Of a stretch of DNA of 64,000 bases, positions 42,809 through 50,939 are shown one piece after another (position 1 is the stretch's first letter; each line of letters opens with the position of its first letter). The position numbers and the translations under genes are program-made. Origin of the DNA: Streptomyces sp. LUP47B (GTDB lineage: Bacteria; Actinomycetota; Actinomycetes; Streptomycetales; Streptomycetaceae); the NCBI RefSeq assembly GCF_001746295.1, contig NZ_MJAH01000007.1:62001-126000 (forward strand), written 5' to 3'. The notes beneath the pieces were generated by a model, which saw only the letters and a program-made list of their open reading frames with translations, searched no databases and was not told the DNA's origin.

Positions 42809-43298
42809 GCCCGGCTCCCGCCACCCCCTGCACCGACGCCTGCCGCGGAGCCTCGCCGGCCTCTCGCACCCCGTTCTCGCACAGCCGGGCCAGGCGGGAC
42901 AGCATGGTGCGGTGGCGCATCTGGATCACCGCTTCGAAGCCGACGTTGTGCAGTCGGCCGCCCGCGCCCTGGAGGGGGTGCTCGTCCACGATCACCAGGC
43001 AGTGCTCGCCCCACGGCCGCAGTTCGATCGCGATGCGTGCGGTGCCCAGCGGTCCGGCATGGGCTTCCAGCTCCAGGTCCACGCCTTCGTCGCAGCGGCG
43101 TACGACCGTCTCGTTGGCCAGTTTGAACGGGCCGAGCGGGACCTGGAAGCGGATCGCCGCGTCCTTGTGCGGCCACTGCCCGCGAACCGGCTCGGAATGG
43201 GAGGTTCCCACCACCCACTCCGCGTACCGGTGGCCGTCGGCGAGGACGTCCCACACGGCGCTGGGGCTGGCATTGATCAGACGGTGGCGAACGGCCAC
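42801..43298 (-). CDS. SRPBCC (START/Bet v1-like) family protein
   Basis: A 165-residue hydrophobic-ligand-binding fold. VRHRLINASPSAVWDVLADG and the closing helix region are typical of polyketide cyclase/SRPBCC proteins, with a central cavity for lipids or aromatic compounds. GTG at 43298, four bases after GGAGG. It heads an operon with the FAD oxidoreductase, SDR, MSMEG_6728 and MpaB genes. It could deliver or cyclise the operon's substrate. The overlap with the next gene (stop and ATG share CATGCCTGA) supports co-translation. Confidence 0.85.
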   Translation of the reverse strand: MAVRHRLINASPSAVWDVLADGHRYAEWVVGTSHSEPVRGQWPHKDAAIRFQVPLGPFKLANETVVRRCDEGVDLELEAHAGPLGTARIAIELRPWGEHCLVIVDEHPLQGAGGRLHNVGFEAVIQMRHRTMLSRLARLCENGVREAGEAPRQASVQGVAGAGHA

Positions 43299-43564
43299 GA
43301 TACCTCCAAGGGGCTGCCTGGACCGGGTTGCCCGTCGGCCGTGCCCCGAGTGCCCGAGCCTGACCGGTCCAACCGGCGCCCCCGGGACCATGCTTCCGAC
43401 GAGCGGTGAACCGAGTGACAAGTAGCCCGCCCGTGGCTTCCTGGGTGGATTACCCCAAATACCCGCTCGCTGAGCCGACAGGCGACGGCCGTGGCGCAGT
43501 GCACCGTGCCAGGGCTCCTGGGCGGTGCTTCAGCACACCTCGGGGCGTACGGGACTGCAAGCCG

Positions 43565-44497
43565 TCAGCGGGGCACCTCGCCCTGTGCGATCTCGACCTG
43601 ATGGTGGAAGGTGATGGCGCCGGTGGCCACGGCGGTGGCGGACAGGGCCGGCGAGGCGGCAAGGAGGAGGGCTGCCCAGCACATCGACCGGCGAGTGCGC
43701 GGCGCGGGAGTGGCGAGGAGGGCCGCGACGCGCTGGGGGACGGGACCGGCGGTCGCTGCAGGAGCGAGGTCCGGACGGGTGGAGGACGTGGCGTGCCCGG
43801 CGAGCGCGGCGCGGGCGATGGCACGGGCCAGCAGGCGGCGATCTCCCACCACTGCGGCCGCGGATTCGTCGGCGGCTCGTTCGGCGGCCAGTCGGATCAC
43901 GGCGCGGGCGGAGCGCAGTGCGGGGTGGCAGTGGGCGGCGAGTTCGGCGGCGGCCAGGAAGTAGTGGTGGCCGCCCCTGTTGTGGGCGCGTTCGTGGGCG
44001 AACAGGGCGTCGCGCTCGTCCGGGCCGAGGCTGCGCAGCATGGCGGTGGTGACGACGATGCGGTTGGGGCGCCCGGGCAGGGCATACGCGTCCGGGTGCG
44101 GCGCGTCGATGACGCACAGGTCGCCCGCGGTGGGTCGCAGGTCGGCCTCGGCTCGGGCCGTGCGGAAGGCCCGCGTCTGGCGCAGGGCCGAGCGGCCGAG
44201 GGTCCAGGCGCCGATGGTGAGCAGGCCGGTGGCGATCACGGCCGCCGGGAGGACCGCATAGTCCGACGGCGTGCGCAGGGGATGGACGAGTTCGCCGAGG
44301 GCCGCGAAGGCGGGAACCCTGAGCAGCCCGGTCAGCACGAGGCAACCGAGGGCCGCCACGACGGCACCGGCCAGCACCAGGGCAGCAACGGTGAGCGCCC
44401 ACAGTGCGGTGACGGGGGTCAGCCGGGCGAGGGCCCGGGGGGCGAGCAGCGGCACCACGAAGGGCAGCAGGAGCGGAATCAGCAGCACGGTGGTCAT
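43565..44497 (-). CDS. M56-family membrane metallopeptidase (BlaR1/MecR1-like), copy 1
   Basis: A 310-residue integral membrane zinc protease. Three or four N-terminal membrane helices are followed by the zinc motif HERAH (His168, Glu169, His172) in ERDALFAHERAHNRGGHHYF, with a downstream Glu in AERAADESAA, then a last membrane segment. This is the M56 layout, without the extracellular penicillin-binding sensor of BlaR1. M56 proteins cleave a cognate BlaI-type repressor after sensing an envelope signal. Its start overlaps the stop of the BlaI gene (44494-44497). Confidence 0.88.
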   Translation of the reverse strand: MTTVLLIPLLLPFVVPLLAPRALARLTPVTALWALTVAALVLAGAVVAALGCLVLTGLLRVPAFAALGELVHPLRTPSDYAVLPAAVIATGLLTIGAWTLGRSALRQTRAFRTARAEADLRPTAGDLCVIDAPHPDAYALPGRPNRIVVTTAMLRSLGPDERDALFAHERAHNRGGHHYFLAAAELAAHCHPALRSARAVIRLAAERAADESAAAVVGDRRLLARAIARAALAGHATSSTRPDLAPAATAGPVPQRVAALLATPAPRTRRSMCWAALLLAASPALSATAVATGAITFHHQVEIAQGEVPR

Positions 44498-44871
44498 CGC
44501 CCGTCGGCCTCCAGCAGGTGGCGCAGAAGCTGTTCGTCGTCCCGCTTGAGCTGGGCGACGAAGCGGGAGAGGACGGTCTCGCGGTCACTGTTGCGGTCGC
44601 GGTCGAGTTCGGTGTGCATGCGTCGGGCGGTGAGCCCTGCTGCGTCCTGAACGGGGTAATAGGCGTATCCGCGTCCCTGCGGACGACGGCTGACGATGCC
44701 CTTGTCGTACAGACGGGACAGGATCGTCGACACGGTCGTACGGGCCAGTCCGGAGGCGATTTCCGTCTGGACCCGGCCCGGTGTGAGCGGGACGTCAGCG
44801 GCCCAGAGAGCAGCCATGACGGCCGCTTCGAGCTCACCCGCAGGCCGTCTTTCGTCCTTCGCGTTGCTCAT
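44494..44871 (-). CDS. BlaI/MecI-type repressor, copy 1
   Basis: A 125-residue repressor with a winged helix (ELEAAVMAALWAADVPLTPG, LARTTVSTILSRLYDKGIV) and a C-terminal dimerisation/cleavage part. Start at 44871 with GAGG upstream. It sits on the reverse strand, upstream of and overlapping its M56 partner, and is divergent from the dedA operon. Two CTACA-like palindromes lie between the two starts, so it probably represses both its own operon and dedA-pap2-pap2-RR-HK. Cleavage by M56 would release repression. Confidence 0.9.
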   Translation of the reverse strand: MSNAKDERRPAGELEAAVMAALWAADVPLTPGRVQTEIASGLARTTVSTILSRLYDKGIVSRRPQGRGYAYYPVQDAAGLTARRMHTELDRDRNSDRETVLSRFVAQLKRDDEQLLRHLLEADGR

Positions 44872-44896
44872 GGAACGAACCTCACCCCGTCGTCGA

Positions 44897-44910
44897 CTAC
44901 AGTCGAGTAG
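44897..44910. promoter_or_regulatory. BlaI-type operator 1
   Basis: CTACAGTCGAGTAG is a palindrome (CTAC...GTAG arms) of the TACAnnTGTA type bound by BlaI-family repressors. It lies 26 bases upstream of the blaI-like start. Confidence 0.6.
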
Positions 44911-44915
44911 ACCGT

Positions 44916-44929
44916 CTACAGAATTGTAG
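44916..44929. promoter_or_regulatory. BlaI-type operator 2
   Basis: CTACAGAATTGTAG has perfect CTACA/TGTAG arms with a four-base spacer, a very good match to BlaI/MecI operators. It lies five bases from operator 1 and between the divergent blaI and dedA starts. Confidence 0.75.
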
Positions 44930-44987
44930 TCCATCGGGTTGTCGCCTTCGCGTGCCCGCCCGTTGCCTGACGAGAGGGCCCGCATCC

Positions 44988-45656
44988 ATGACCCCACCTT
45001 TGTTCACGGCCTCACAGCTCGCTGTGAATGTCCTGAGCGCCCAGTCCCTGCTGGCCGCTTTCGGCGTGCTGGGTGTCGGCGTGGTGATGTTCGCCGAGAC
45101 GGGTCTGCTGATCGGCTTCTTCCTGCCGGGCGACTCCCTGCTGTTCACCGCAGGCCTGCTGTGCACGGGGAGCGGCCAGCACGGTGTGAAGCTGTCCCTC
45201 GCCCCGCTGCTGCTCGCCGCGGCCATAGGCGCGCTCGCCGGGGCGCAGTGCGGCTATCTGCTCGGCCGCAAGGCGGGCGGCGCCGTCCTGGCGCGCAGCG
45301 GCTCGGTCCGCCTGCGGGAAGGGGCGCACCGGGCCGAGGAGTTGTTGGAGCGGTACGGGTACGCGAAGGCAATCGTGCTGGCCCGGTTCGTGCCAGTGGT
45401 GCGGACGGTCCTGAATCCGATGGCGGGCGCGCTCGGTGTTCCGGCGCGGACGTTCACCGTCTGGCAGATGGCCGGCGGGCTCGTGTGGAGCCTGGGACTG
45501 ACCCTGGGCGGATACGCCCTGGGCTCCTCCATCCCCAATGTGGACCGCTACCTGCTGCCCATGGTCGGCGTGATCGTGGCCGTGTCGCTGCTTCCGCTCG
45601 CTGCTGAGTGGTACCGCTCCCGCCGGGCCGCGAAGGCGAAGGAGGTGCGCGGATGA
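44988..45656 (+). CDS. DedA-family membrane protein
   Basis: A 222-residue membrane protein of the DedA (SNARE-associated/VTT) family. FAETGLLIGFFLPGDSLLFT is the diagnostic re-entrant loop with its conserved Glu and Asp, and ARFVPVVRTVLNPMAGALGV carries the second re-entrant motif. DedA proteins move undecaprenyl phosphate or phospholipids across the membrane in several bacteria. The ATG at 44988 was chosen; a GAGAGGG lies upstream. It is the first of five overlapping genes; its stop shares ATGA with the next start. Confidence 0.9.
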   Translation: MTPPLFTASQLAVNVLSAQSLLAAFGVLGVGVVMFAETGLLIGFFLPGDSLLFTAGLLCTGSGQHGVKLSLAPLLLAAAIGALAGAQCGYLLGRKAGGAVLARSGSVRLREGAHRAEELLERYGYAKAIVLARFVPVVRTVLNPMAGALGVPARTFTVWQMAGGLVWSLGLTLGGYALGSSIPNVDRYLLPMVGVIVAVSLLPLAAEWYRSRRAAKAKEVRG

Positions 45657-46258
45657 TCCTCGCGTTCAACGGCTCGTCGGTCGACGGATCCGCCTACACG
45701 GACGTGGTGGATCTTGCTGACCGCTCGCCCGGCTGGCTGGACGACATGGTGTCGGCCTGGTCGACGTACGGACTGGCGGTGTTCGCCGTGCTGATGGCCG
45801 TCGCCTGGTGGCAGGCGCGACGAGTGAGCGCCACAGCGGCGGTGATCGCAGTGGCCGTTCCGCTGGTCGTGGTCGCGGGGTACGGGGTGGATGCCGCCCT
45901 GAAACTGGTCGTGCGCGAGGCCCGGCCCTGTCAGAGCCTGCAGGTGGCCACCCTGGAGGCATGTCCGGCGCCGGGCGACTGGTCCTTCCCCAGCAACCAC
46001 GCGGCCATCGCCGCAGCGGCCGCGGTCGCCCTCTGGTTCGTCTCCCGTCGGCTCGGTGCCGTCGCGGTCGTGGCCGCCTGCGCGATGGCGGTCTCCCGGG
46101 TCTGGGTCGGTGCGCACTATCCGCACGATGTCGCGGCAGGAGTGGTCGTGGGAGCCCTCGTCGCTGTGGGCCCGATGGCGGTGCTGCGCCGTCACCCCGA
46201 CTCGCCGGCCGGGTGGATCACCGGCACGCGACTGCGCCCGCTGCTGGCGGCGTCATGA
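45653..46258 (+). CDS. PAP2-family phosphatase, copy 1
   Basis: A 201-residue membrane phosphatase. The three PAP2 motifs are all present: ALKLVVREARPCQ (KxxxxxxRP), PSNHAAIAA (PSGH-like, Asn for Gly), and SRVWVGAHYPHDVAAG (SRxxxxxHxxxD). Five or six membrane helices surround an active site facing the outside. By family it dephosphorylates undecaprenyl pyrophosphate or phosphatidic-acid-like lipids. Translationally coupled to dedA upstream (ATGA overlap) and to the second PAP2 gene downstream. Confidence 0.9.
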   Translation: MILAFNGSSVDGSAYTDVVDLADRSPGWLDDMVSAWSTYGLAVFAVLMAVAWWQARRVSATAAVIAVAVPLVVVAGYGVDAALKLVVREARPCQSLQVATLEACPAPGDWSFPSNHAAIAAAAAVALWFVSRRLGAVAVVAACAMAVSRVWVGAHYPHDVAAGVVVGALVAVGPMAVLRRHPDSPAGWITGTRLRPLLAAS

Positions 46259-46983
46259 AGCGCGCTGACGTCTGCGACACCGCAGGCAGCGTCGGCCTCG
46301 GCGCGTGGACGGCATTCGGCGTACTGACCATGATGGTGATCGGCGACGGGAAGCCGCTGTACGGCGACGAGGACCTGTCGTCCTGGTCCGTCGCTCACCG
46401 CCCGGCCGTGGCCGAGGCGCTGGCCCGCGGTCTGACCGCCACCGGAACCGGCGTCATACCGTACGCCCTCGCCGCACTGGCGGGAATCATCGCGGGGCGC
46501 ACCCTGCGCCGACGCGCCGTCGCCGCCGCGCTCTGCCTCATCTGCCTCGGAGCGGGACAGGCGGCACGGTACGGCGTGATGACCCTCGTCGCCCGGCCCC
46601 GCCCCGACCGGACGGACTGGGCGACACACGCCTCGGGTTGGGCCTTCCCGTCCGGCCACACCACGACCGCAGCCCTCACCGCCGGACTGCTCGTCATCGC
46701 CGTGTGCGTACGCGCCCCACGCGGCAGGACCCTGCTCGCCCTGGTCATCGGCTGCTGGGGCGCCCTGGTCGGCCTGAGCCGCGTCTACCTCGGGGTGCAC
46801 TGGTTCACCGACGTCCTCGGCGGCTGGCTGTTCGCCATCGGCTGGCTGGGACTGTGCCTGTGCGCCGCCGTCTGGCGGCTGCCCGAGAGGTTCATCACAG
46901 GTACGCCGGACACCGACCAAAAGCCTACGGAGGGCCATGCGCCACAAGATCCTGGTCGTCGAGGACGATCACGCCCTGCGTGA
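46255..46983 (+). CDS. PAP2-family phosphatase, copy 2
   Basis: A 242-residue membrane phosphatase with motifs VARPRPDR, FPSGHTTTAALTAG and SRVYLGVHWFTDVLGG (complete PAP2 signature). The two PAP2 genes are divergent in sequence, so they are not a recent tandem duplication and may act on different lipids. The C-terminal tail of about 25 residues is polar and overlaps the response-regulator gene by 47 bases. Family members such as BcrC hydrolyse undecaprenyl pyrophosphate and give bacitracin resistance. Confidence 0.9.
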   Translation: MKRADVCDTAGSVGLGAWTAFGVLTMMVIGDGKPLYGDEDLSSWSVAHRPAVAEALARGLTATGTGVIPYALAALAGIIAGRTLRRRAVAAALCLICLGAGQAARYGVMTLVARPRPDRTDWATHASGWAFPSGHTTTAALTAGLLVIAVCVRAPRGRTLLALVIGCWGALVGLSRVYLGVHWFTDVLGGWLFAIGWLGLCLCAAVWRLPERFITGTPDTDQKPTEGHAPQDPGRRGRSRPA

Positions 46984-47599
46984 CGTCCTGCTGCGCGGCC
47001 TGCGCGACGAGGACTTCGACACCGTGCCCGCCCCGGACGGAGCATCCGCCCTGCGGCTGGCCGGTGACGACATCGCCGCGGCCGTGCTGGACGTCGGACT
47101 GCCCGACGCGGACGGCCGAGACGTGTGCCAGGCGCTGCGGGCGAACGGATTCCGCTCCCCCGTCATCTTCCTGACCGCCCACCACCGGCTCACCGACCGG
47201 CTGTCCGGGTTCTCCGCCGGGGGCGACGACTATCTGCCCAAGCCGTTCCACCTGGCCGAACTCGCCGCCAGACTACGGGCGGCGGTCAAACGCGCCGCAA
47301 CGCTCCCCGCGGCCACGGCCGGCGATCTGCTCCTGGACGCCGTCCGGCACAGCGTCAACGTGCGCGGCACCCAGGTCGACCTCACGCCGACGGAGTTCCG
47401 CCTGCTGGCGGCGCTCATGACCGGCGCCGGGGGTGTCGTACGCCGGCGAGAGCTGCTCAGAGCAGGGTGGCCCGAAGGTGCCCAGGTCAGCGACAACACC
47501 CTCGACCAGTACCTGACCCGGCTGCGCCGCAAGCTGCGGGAGGCGGACAGCGATCTGACCATCACCACGGCCCGCGGGATCGGCCACCGCCTGTCATGA
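46937..47599 (+). CDS. OmpR-family response regulator
   Basis: A 220-residue regulator. The receiver domain (1-115) has the acidic pair in VVEDD, the phosphoacceptor Asp52 in AVLDVGLP, Thr in FLTAHH, and Lys in DDYLPKPF. The C-terminal winged helix (about 125-218) has LTPTEFRLLAALM and VSDNTLDQYLTRLRRKLRE. It is the fourth gene of the dedA operon and overlaps the kinase gene by ATGA. It likely responds to the same envelope signal as the rest of the operon. Confidence 0.95.
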   Translation: MRHKILVVEDDHALRDVLLRGLRDEDFDTVPAPDGASALRLAGDDIAAAVLDVGLPDADGRDVCQALRANGFRSPVIFLTAHHRLTDRLSGFSAGGDDYLPKPFHLAELAARLRAAVKRAATLPAATAGDLLLDAVRHSVNVRGTQVDLTPTEFRLLAALMTGAGGVVRRRELLRAGWPEGAQVSDNTLDQYLTRLRRKLREADSDLTITTARGIGHRLS

Positions 47600-48957
47600 G
47601 CTCTGCGTTCTTCCGGCTGATGCCGCGCACCCTGCGCGGCCGCCTCTCCCTGGTGGCCCTGACCACCGCCACACTTCTGATGGTGATCCTCACCGTCGCC
47701 TTCAACACCGTCATCCGCCACCGCCTGCAGCACCAGGCCGACGACGAGTTGCACACCCGGGCCGCCGCCGTCGCCACCACCATCGACACGAACGGCCGTA
47801 CGGTGCGTGTCCTGGAGACCTCCAACGACCGGCTCCTCGACACGAACGTGTGGATCTACACGGGCACACGGCTGCTCGAACAGCCACCGACCACCACAAC
47901 CCACAGCGCCCTCGCCCGCGCCGCCGACAGGCTCGTGCGAGAGGGCGGGAGTCACTGCCTCACCGCCGGCGGACCGGACCCCGCCCGGCTGTGCAGCCAG
48001 TCCGTGTCCGGCGGCCGGAGCACGGCGACCGTCGTCACCGCGCTGGACCTCACTCCCTACCGGAGTTCGGCCGACACCCTGCTCCTGGCGTCGCTGGTGC
48101 TCGACGCGGTGATGCTCGCCTGCACCTACCTCCTGACGCGCCTCGCGGTCGGACGCGCGTTGCGTCCCGTGGGGACCATGACCGACCAGGCCACCCAGTG
48201 GAGCGCCGTCGTCTCCGAGGAACGCTTCAGCGCGGCCCGGCGTCCGGCCGAACTCGCCCGTCTGGGCGCGTCGTTGGACGCGCTGCTGGACCGCATCCGA
48301 GCCGTCCTGCGTCATGAGCAGCAGCTGACCGGCGAGTTGTCGCACGAGCTGCGCACCCCGCTCAGCCGGATCGTCGCCGAACTCGACTGGTGGCAGGCCC
48401 GCCCACGCTCGGCCGCCGAAACCGAAGCCACGCACGAGGTGATAGCCGACGCCGCCCGGTCCATGCGTGCCATCTGCGACACCCTGCTGAACAACGCCCG
48501 CGAGGGCACACCCACCACTCCCGGCACGGCCGAGATCCTGCCCGTACTGCACCGACTCGCCGCACACCTGGACGCACCGGTCCACGTGACGCTCGACGTA
48601 CACGACGAGGGCTCCCCGCCGGAGGCCGGAGTCCAGGCCACCCTCCTCGAACGCATCGTCAGCCCGCTGCTCACCAACGCCGTCCGGTACGCCACCTCAC
48701 GCGTCACCGTCACCGTGCGCCGGGAGTCGGACGGCGTCCGCATCGACATCGTCGACGACGGCCCCGGCGTACCCGAGTCGTTCGCGGCGCAGCTCTTCCA
48801 GCCCGGCCGGCGGGCCGACCCCGGCGACGGACACGGCGGAGCGGGCCTCGGGCTGCCGCTCGCGCGACGCCTGGCCCGCTCCGCCGAGGGCGAGGTGACG
48901 TACGACCCCGGGCACACGCCCGGGGCCCGGTTCACGGTCAGACTGCCCACCGGCTGA
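47596..48957 (+). CDS. sensor histidine kinase
   Basis: A 453-residue kinase. Two membrane segments (about 15-38 and 160-183) flank an extracytoplasmic domain of about 120 residues. A HAMP-like linker leads to the dimerisation domain with the phosphoacceptor His250 in LTGELSHELRTPLS, and then the ATP-binding domain with N, G1 (VDDGPGVP) and G2 (GAGLGLPLARRLA) boxes. It is the partner of the preceding response regulator and the last gene of the dedA operon. It converges on the COG4705 gene, whose stop lies 141 bases away. Confidence 0.95.
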   Translation: MSSAFFRLMPRTLRGRLSLVALTTATLLMVILTVAFNTVIRHRLQHQADDELHTRAAAVATTIDTNGRTVRVLETSNDRLLDTNVWIYTGTRLLEQPPTTTTHSALARAADRLVREGGSHCLTAGGPDPARLCSQSVSGGRSTATVVTALDLTPYRSSADTLLLASLVLDAVMLACTYLLTRLAVGRALRPVGTMTDQATQWSAVVSEERFSAARRPAELARLGASLDALLDRIRAVLRHEQQLTGELSHELRTPLSRIVAELDWWQARPRSAAETEATHEVIADAARSMRAICDTLLNNAREGTPTTPGTAEILPVLHRLAAHLDAPVHVTLDVHDEGSPPEAGVQATLLERIVSPLLTNAVRYATSRVTVTVRRESDGVRIDIVDDGPGVPESFAAQLFQPGRRADPGDGHGGAGLGLPLARRLARSAEGEVTYDPGHTPGARFTVRLPTG

Positions 48958-49097
48958 CCACCCTCCGCCCGATCGCCCCCTGCCGGGAGGCAGCGGTCCG
49001 GCGCTCCTGCGCCTGGGCATCCGCCATCAGACCCACCACGGGCGTCGGCCGTACCGCCGACGCACCCGCCGTACCGAATTCGGGGCCGCCCGGCCAC

Positions 49098-49928
49098 CTA
49101 CGCCGTACGCGCGGTCTGCTCAGGCTCGGTGACGTCCTTGCGCGTCACCACGAGGAACACCACCAGACCGAGGATGACCGCGAGGAACAGCACGCTGGTC
49201 ACCACGGTGCCCAGGCCCATGCCGCCGTCACCGGTCGGCTGGGAGAGATAGTCGCCCATCGATGCGCCGAGCGGGCGGGTGAGGACGTAGGCGATCCAGA
49301 AGCTCCACACCGCGTTCGCCCCGAGCGCGAAGCGCGCCACCGCCACCGCGGCGATGGCGAGGGCGAACAGAACCGCGGAGACCCAGTAGCCCAGCGCCAT
49401 CCGCTCGGCGACCAGGTCACCGGCCGCGGTGCCCAGCGCGAAGGTGAACAGCACCGCCAGCCAGTAGAACGACTCGCGGCGCAGGGTGTCGATGCTGTGG
49501 ACGGAGAGCGTCCGCTCGCTGCGGTACCAGGCGGCGAACACGATCGCGAGGACGACGGCGAACACCGTGGTGCTCGTCGTGAGCGGTACGCCCATGTTGT
49601 CGGTGAGGTTGTCGCTGATCAGGGTGCCGACCACGCTGATCAGGGCGACGGCGAGCCAGTACACGCCGGCGCGGTAGGCGGTCGTGCGGAACTGGACGAC
49701 GAGCACCACCGCGAGCAGCGCGCTCATCAGCAATGACACACCGGTCAGGCCCAGTCCGGCCTTCTCGTTCAGCAGGTCGGCCGCGGTCTCACCGACCGTC
49801 GTGCACAGCACCTTGATCACCCAGAAGTACACGGTGACTTCGGGCACCTTGTTCCAGCGAAGGCGATGACCGCGGGCGGTCGCGGCGGGATTGCCGGCCG
49901 CCGCCGTCTCAGAAGTCTCAGATGTCAT
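49098..49928 (-). CDS. COG4705-type membrane protein, copy 1
   Basis: A 276-residue membrane protein. After a polar N-terminus comes NKVPEVTVYFWVIKVLCTTV, the signature first segment of COG4705 proteins, then about eight helices in a repeated pattern with WYRSERTLSVHSIDT and RRESFYWLAVLFTFALGTAA. The function is unknown; genes of this family often adjoin two-component systems in actinomycetes and proteobacteria. It is convergent with the kinase gene. A paralogue lies at 52341-53132. Confidence 0.85.
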   Translation of the reverse strand: MTSETSETAAAGNPAATARGHRLRWNKVPEVTVYFWVIKVLCTTVGETAADLLNEKAGLGLTGVSLLMSALLAVVLVVQFRTTAYRAGVYWLAVALISVVGTLISDNLTDNMGVPLTTSTTVFAVVLAIVFAAWYRSERTLSVHSIDTLRRESFYWLAVLFTFALGTAAGDLVAERMALGYWVSAVLFALAIAAVAVARFALGANAVWSFWIAYVLTRPLGASMGDYLSQPTGDGGMGLGTVVTSVLFLAVILGLVVFLVVTRKDVTEPEQTARTA

Positions 49929-50092
49929 GAGGCCCGACCGTGCCACCGGAAACCTGAACGCATCCTGACTGCTGCGCGGCACCACCCGCCGCTGCCGGGC
50001 CGCGCGTGGAACATGACTGCCATGCGCCATGGCCCAGTCGGTGATACCGGCGCTCCGTCCCGGCCCAGACCCAACAACGGAAGCGCGCGGCC

Positions 50093-50400
50093 ATGATCAT
50101 CCCGCCCGGCCCCCATTCCTCAGTCCGTGCCGACAGAGTGACCGAGCGGCTGCGGCGACGCCTCGGACGAGCCGTGGCGCTCGCCTGTCTTGCGGCGCTG
50201 CTGCTCTGCTGCTGATCGCGGCTCCGGTGGTGGCAGCGGCCGTCTGCGCCCTGTCCTTCGCCGTGGGCCGGCTCGCGGCGCGCGTCCTGCGTCTGGACGC
50301 CCCGGCCGCTTCTGCCCGACAAGCCGCACCTGCTGCTGCCGGTTCTCGCGTGCGGGCTGTTGCAGAAGACGGCGGCAACAGGGTGGTACGGATGACTCGC
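50093..50400 (+). pseudogene. possible small membrane protein, frameshifted
   Basis: From the ATG at 50093 a frame gives a basic start (ERLRRRLGRAVALACLAALL) that stops at 50215. A neighbouring frame continues LLLIAAPVVAAAVCALSFAV and GRLAARVLRLDA, a natural membrane-helix continuation. A one-base change near 50205 would join them. It may be a broken or mis-sequenced small membrane gene; no family recognised. Confidence 0.3.
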
Positions 50401-50567
50401 CCTCGGCGACCACCGTGCCGGGTGTCCTGACCGGCGAGCCCTTTCGGGGAGGTCGTCGAAGACCTGCGGGGCTCGCTTCTGTTCGATAATGGGTGCTGGG
50501 GTGAGCGTCTACGATCCCAGCGGTCGCCTCATGCCGCTGTGGGCGATCTCGGGGAAAGGCAGGTTCC

Positions 50568-50939
50568 ATGACGGACTCCGACGGCGAGCGCAGGCCGGCG
50601 GGCGAACTGGAGGCCAGTGTGCTGGCGGCTCTGTGGGCTGCGGGGAAACCGATGTCCGCGGCGCAGGTGAGAGCGGCGATTCCGCAGCCGCTGGCCCGGA
50701 CAACGGTGGCGACGCTGCTGATCCGCCTTCATGAGAAGGGCGTGGTGGATCGCAGCCCTGCCGCACGCGGTTTCCTCTACTTTCCCGTGGCGGACTCTCA
50801 CGGCCTGACCGCACGGCGGATGCACCAAGAGCTCGACCAGGACCACGACCGCAGCACGGTGCTGGCCCGGTTCGTCGAGGGTCTCGGCCCGGACGACGAA
50901 GCGGAGCTTCGGCGTCTGCTGGAGGGGGGCCGACAGTGA
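50568..50939 (+). CDS. BlaI/MecI-type repressor, copy 2
   Basis: A 123-residue paralogue of the repressor at 44494, with the same ELEASVLAALWAAGKPMSAA and LARTTVATLLIRLHEKGVVD winged helix. It overlaps its own M56 partner (ATGA at 50936-50939). Unlike copy 1 I find no CTACAnnnnTGTAG palindrome upstream, only a possible half site (GTCTACG, near 50506). Its regulation is therefore unclear. Confidence 0.9.
   Translation: MTDSDGERRPAGELEASVLAALWAAGKPMSAAQVRAAIPQPLARTTVATLLIRLHEKGVVDRSPAARGFLYFPVADSHGLTARRMHQELDQDHDRSTVLARFVEGLGPDDEAELRRLLEGGRQ

Noticed and set aside
40529..43126. An 865-residue forward frame over the redox operon
   Set aside because: It is antisense to the SDR and FAD genes, which carry clear motifs, and has no recognisable domain.
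48900..48930. CCCCGGGC...GCCCGGGG stem near the end of the kinase gene as a terminator
   Set aside because: It lies inside the coding sequence of the ATP-binding domain, so it is more likely codon-driven.
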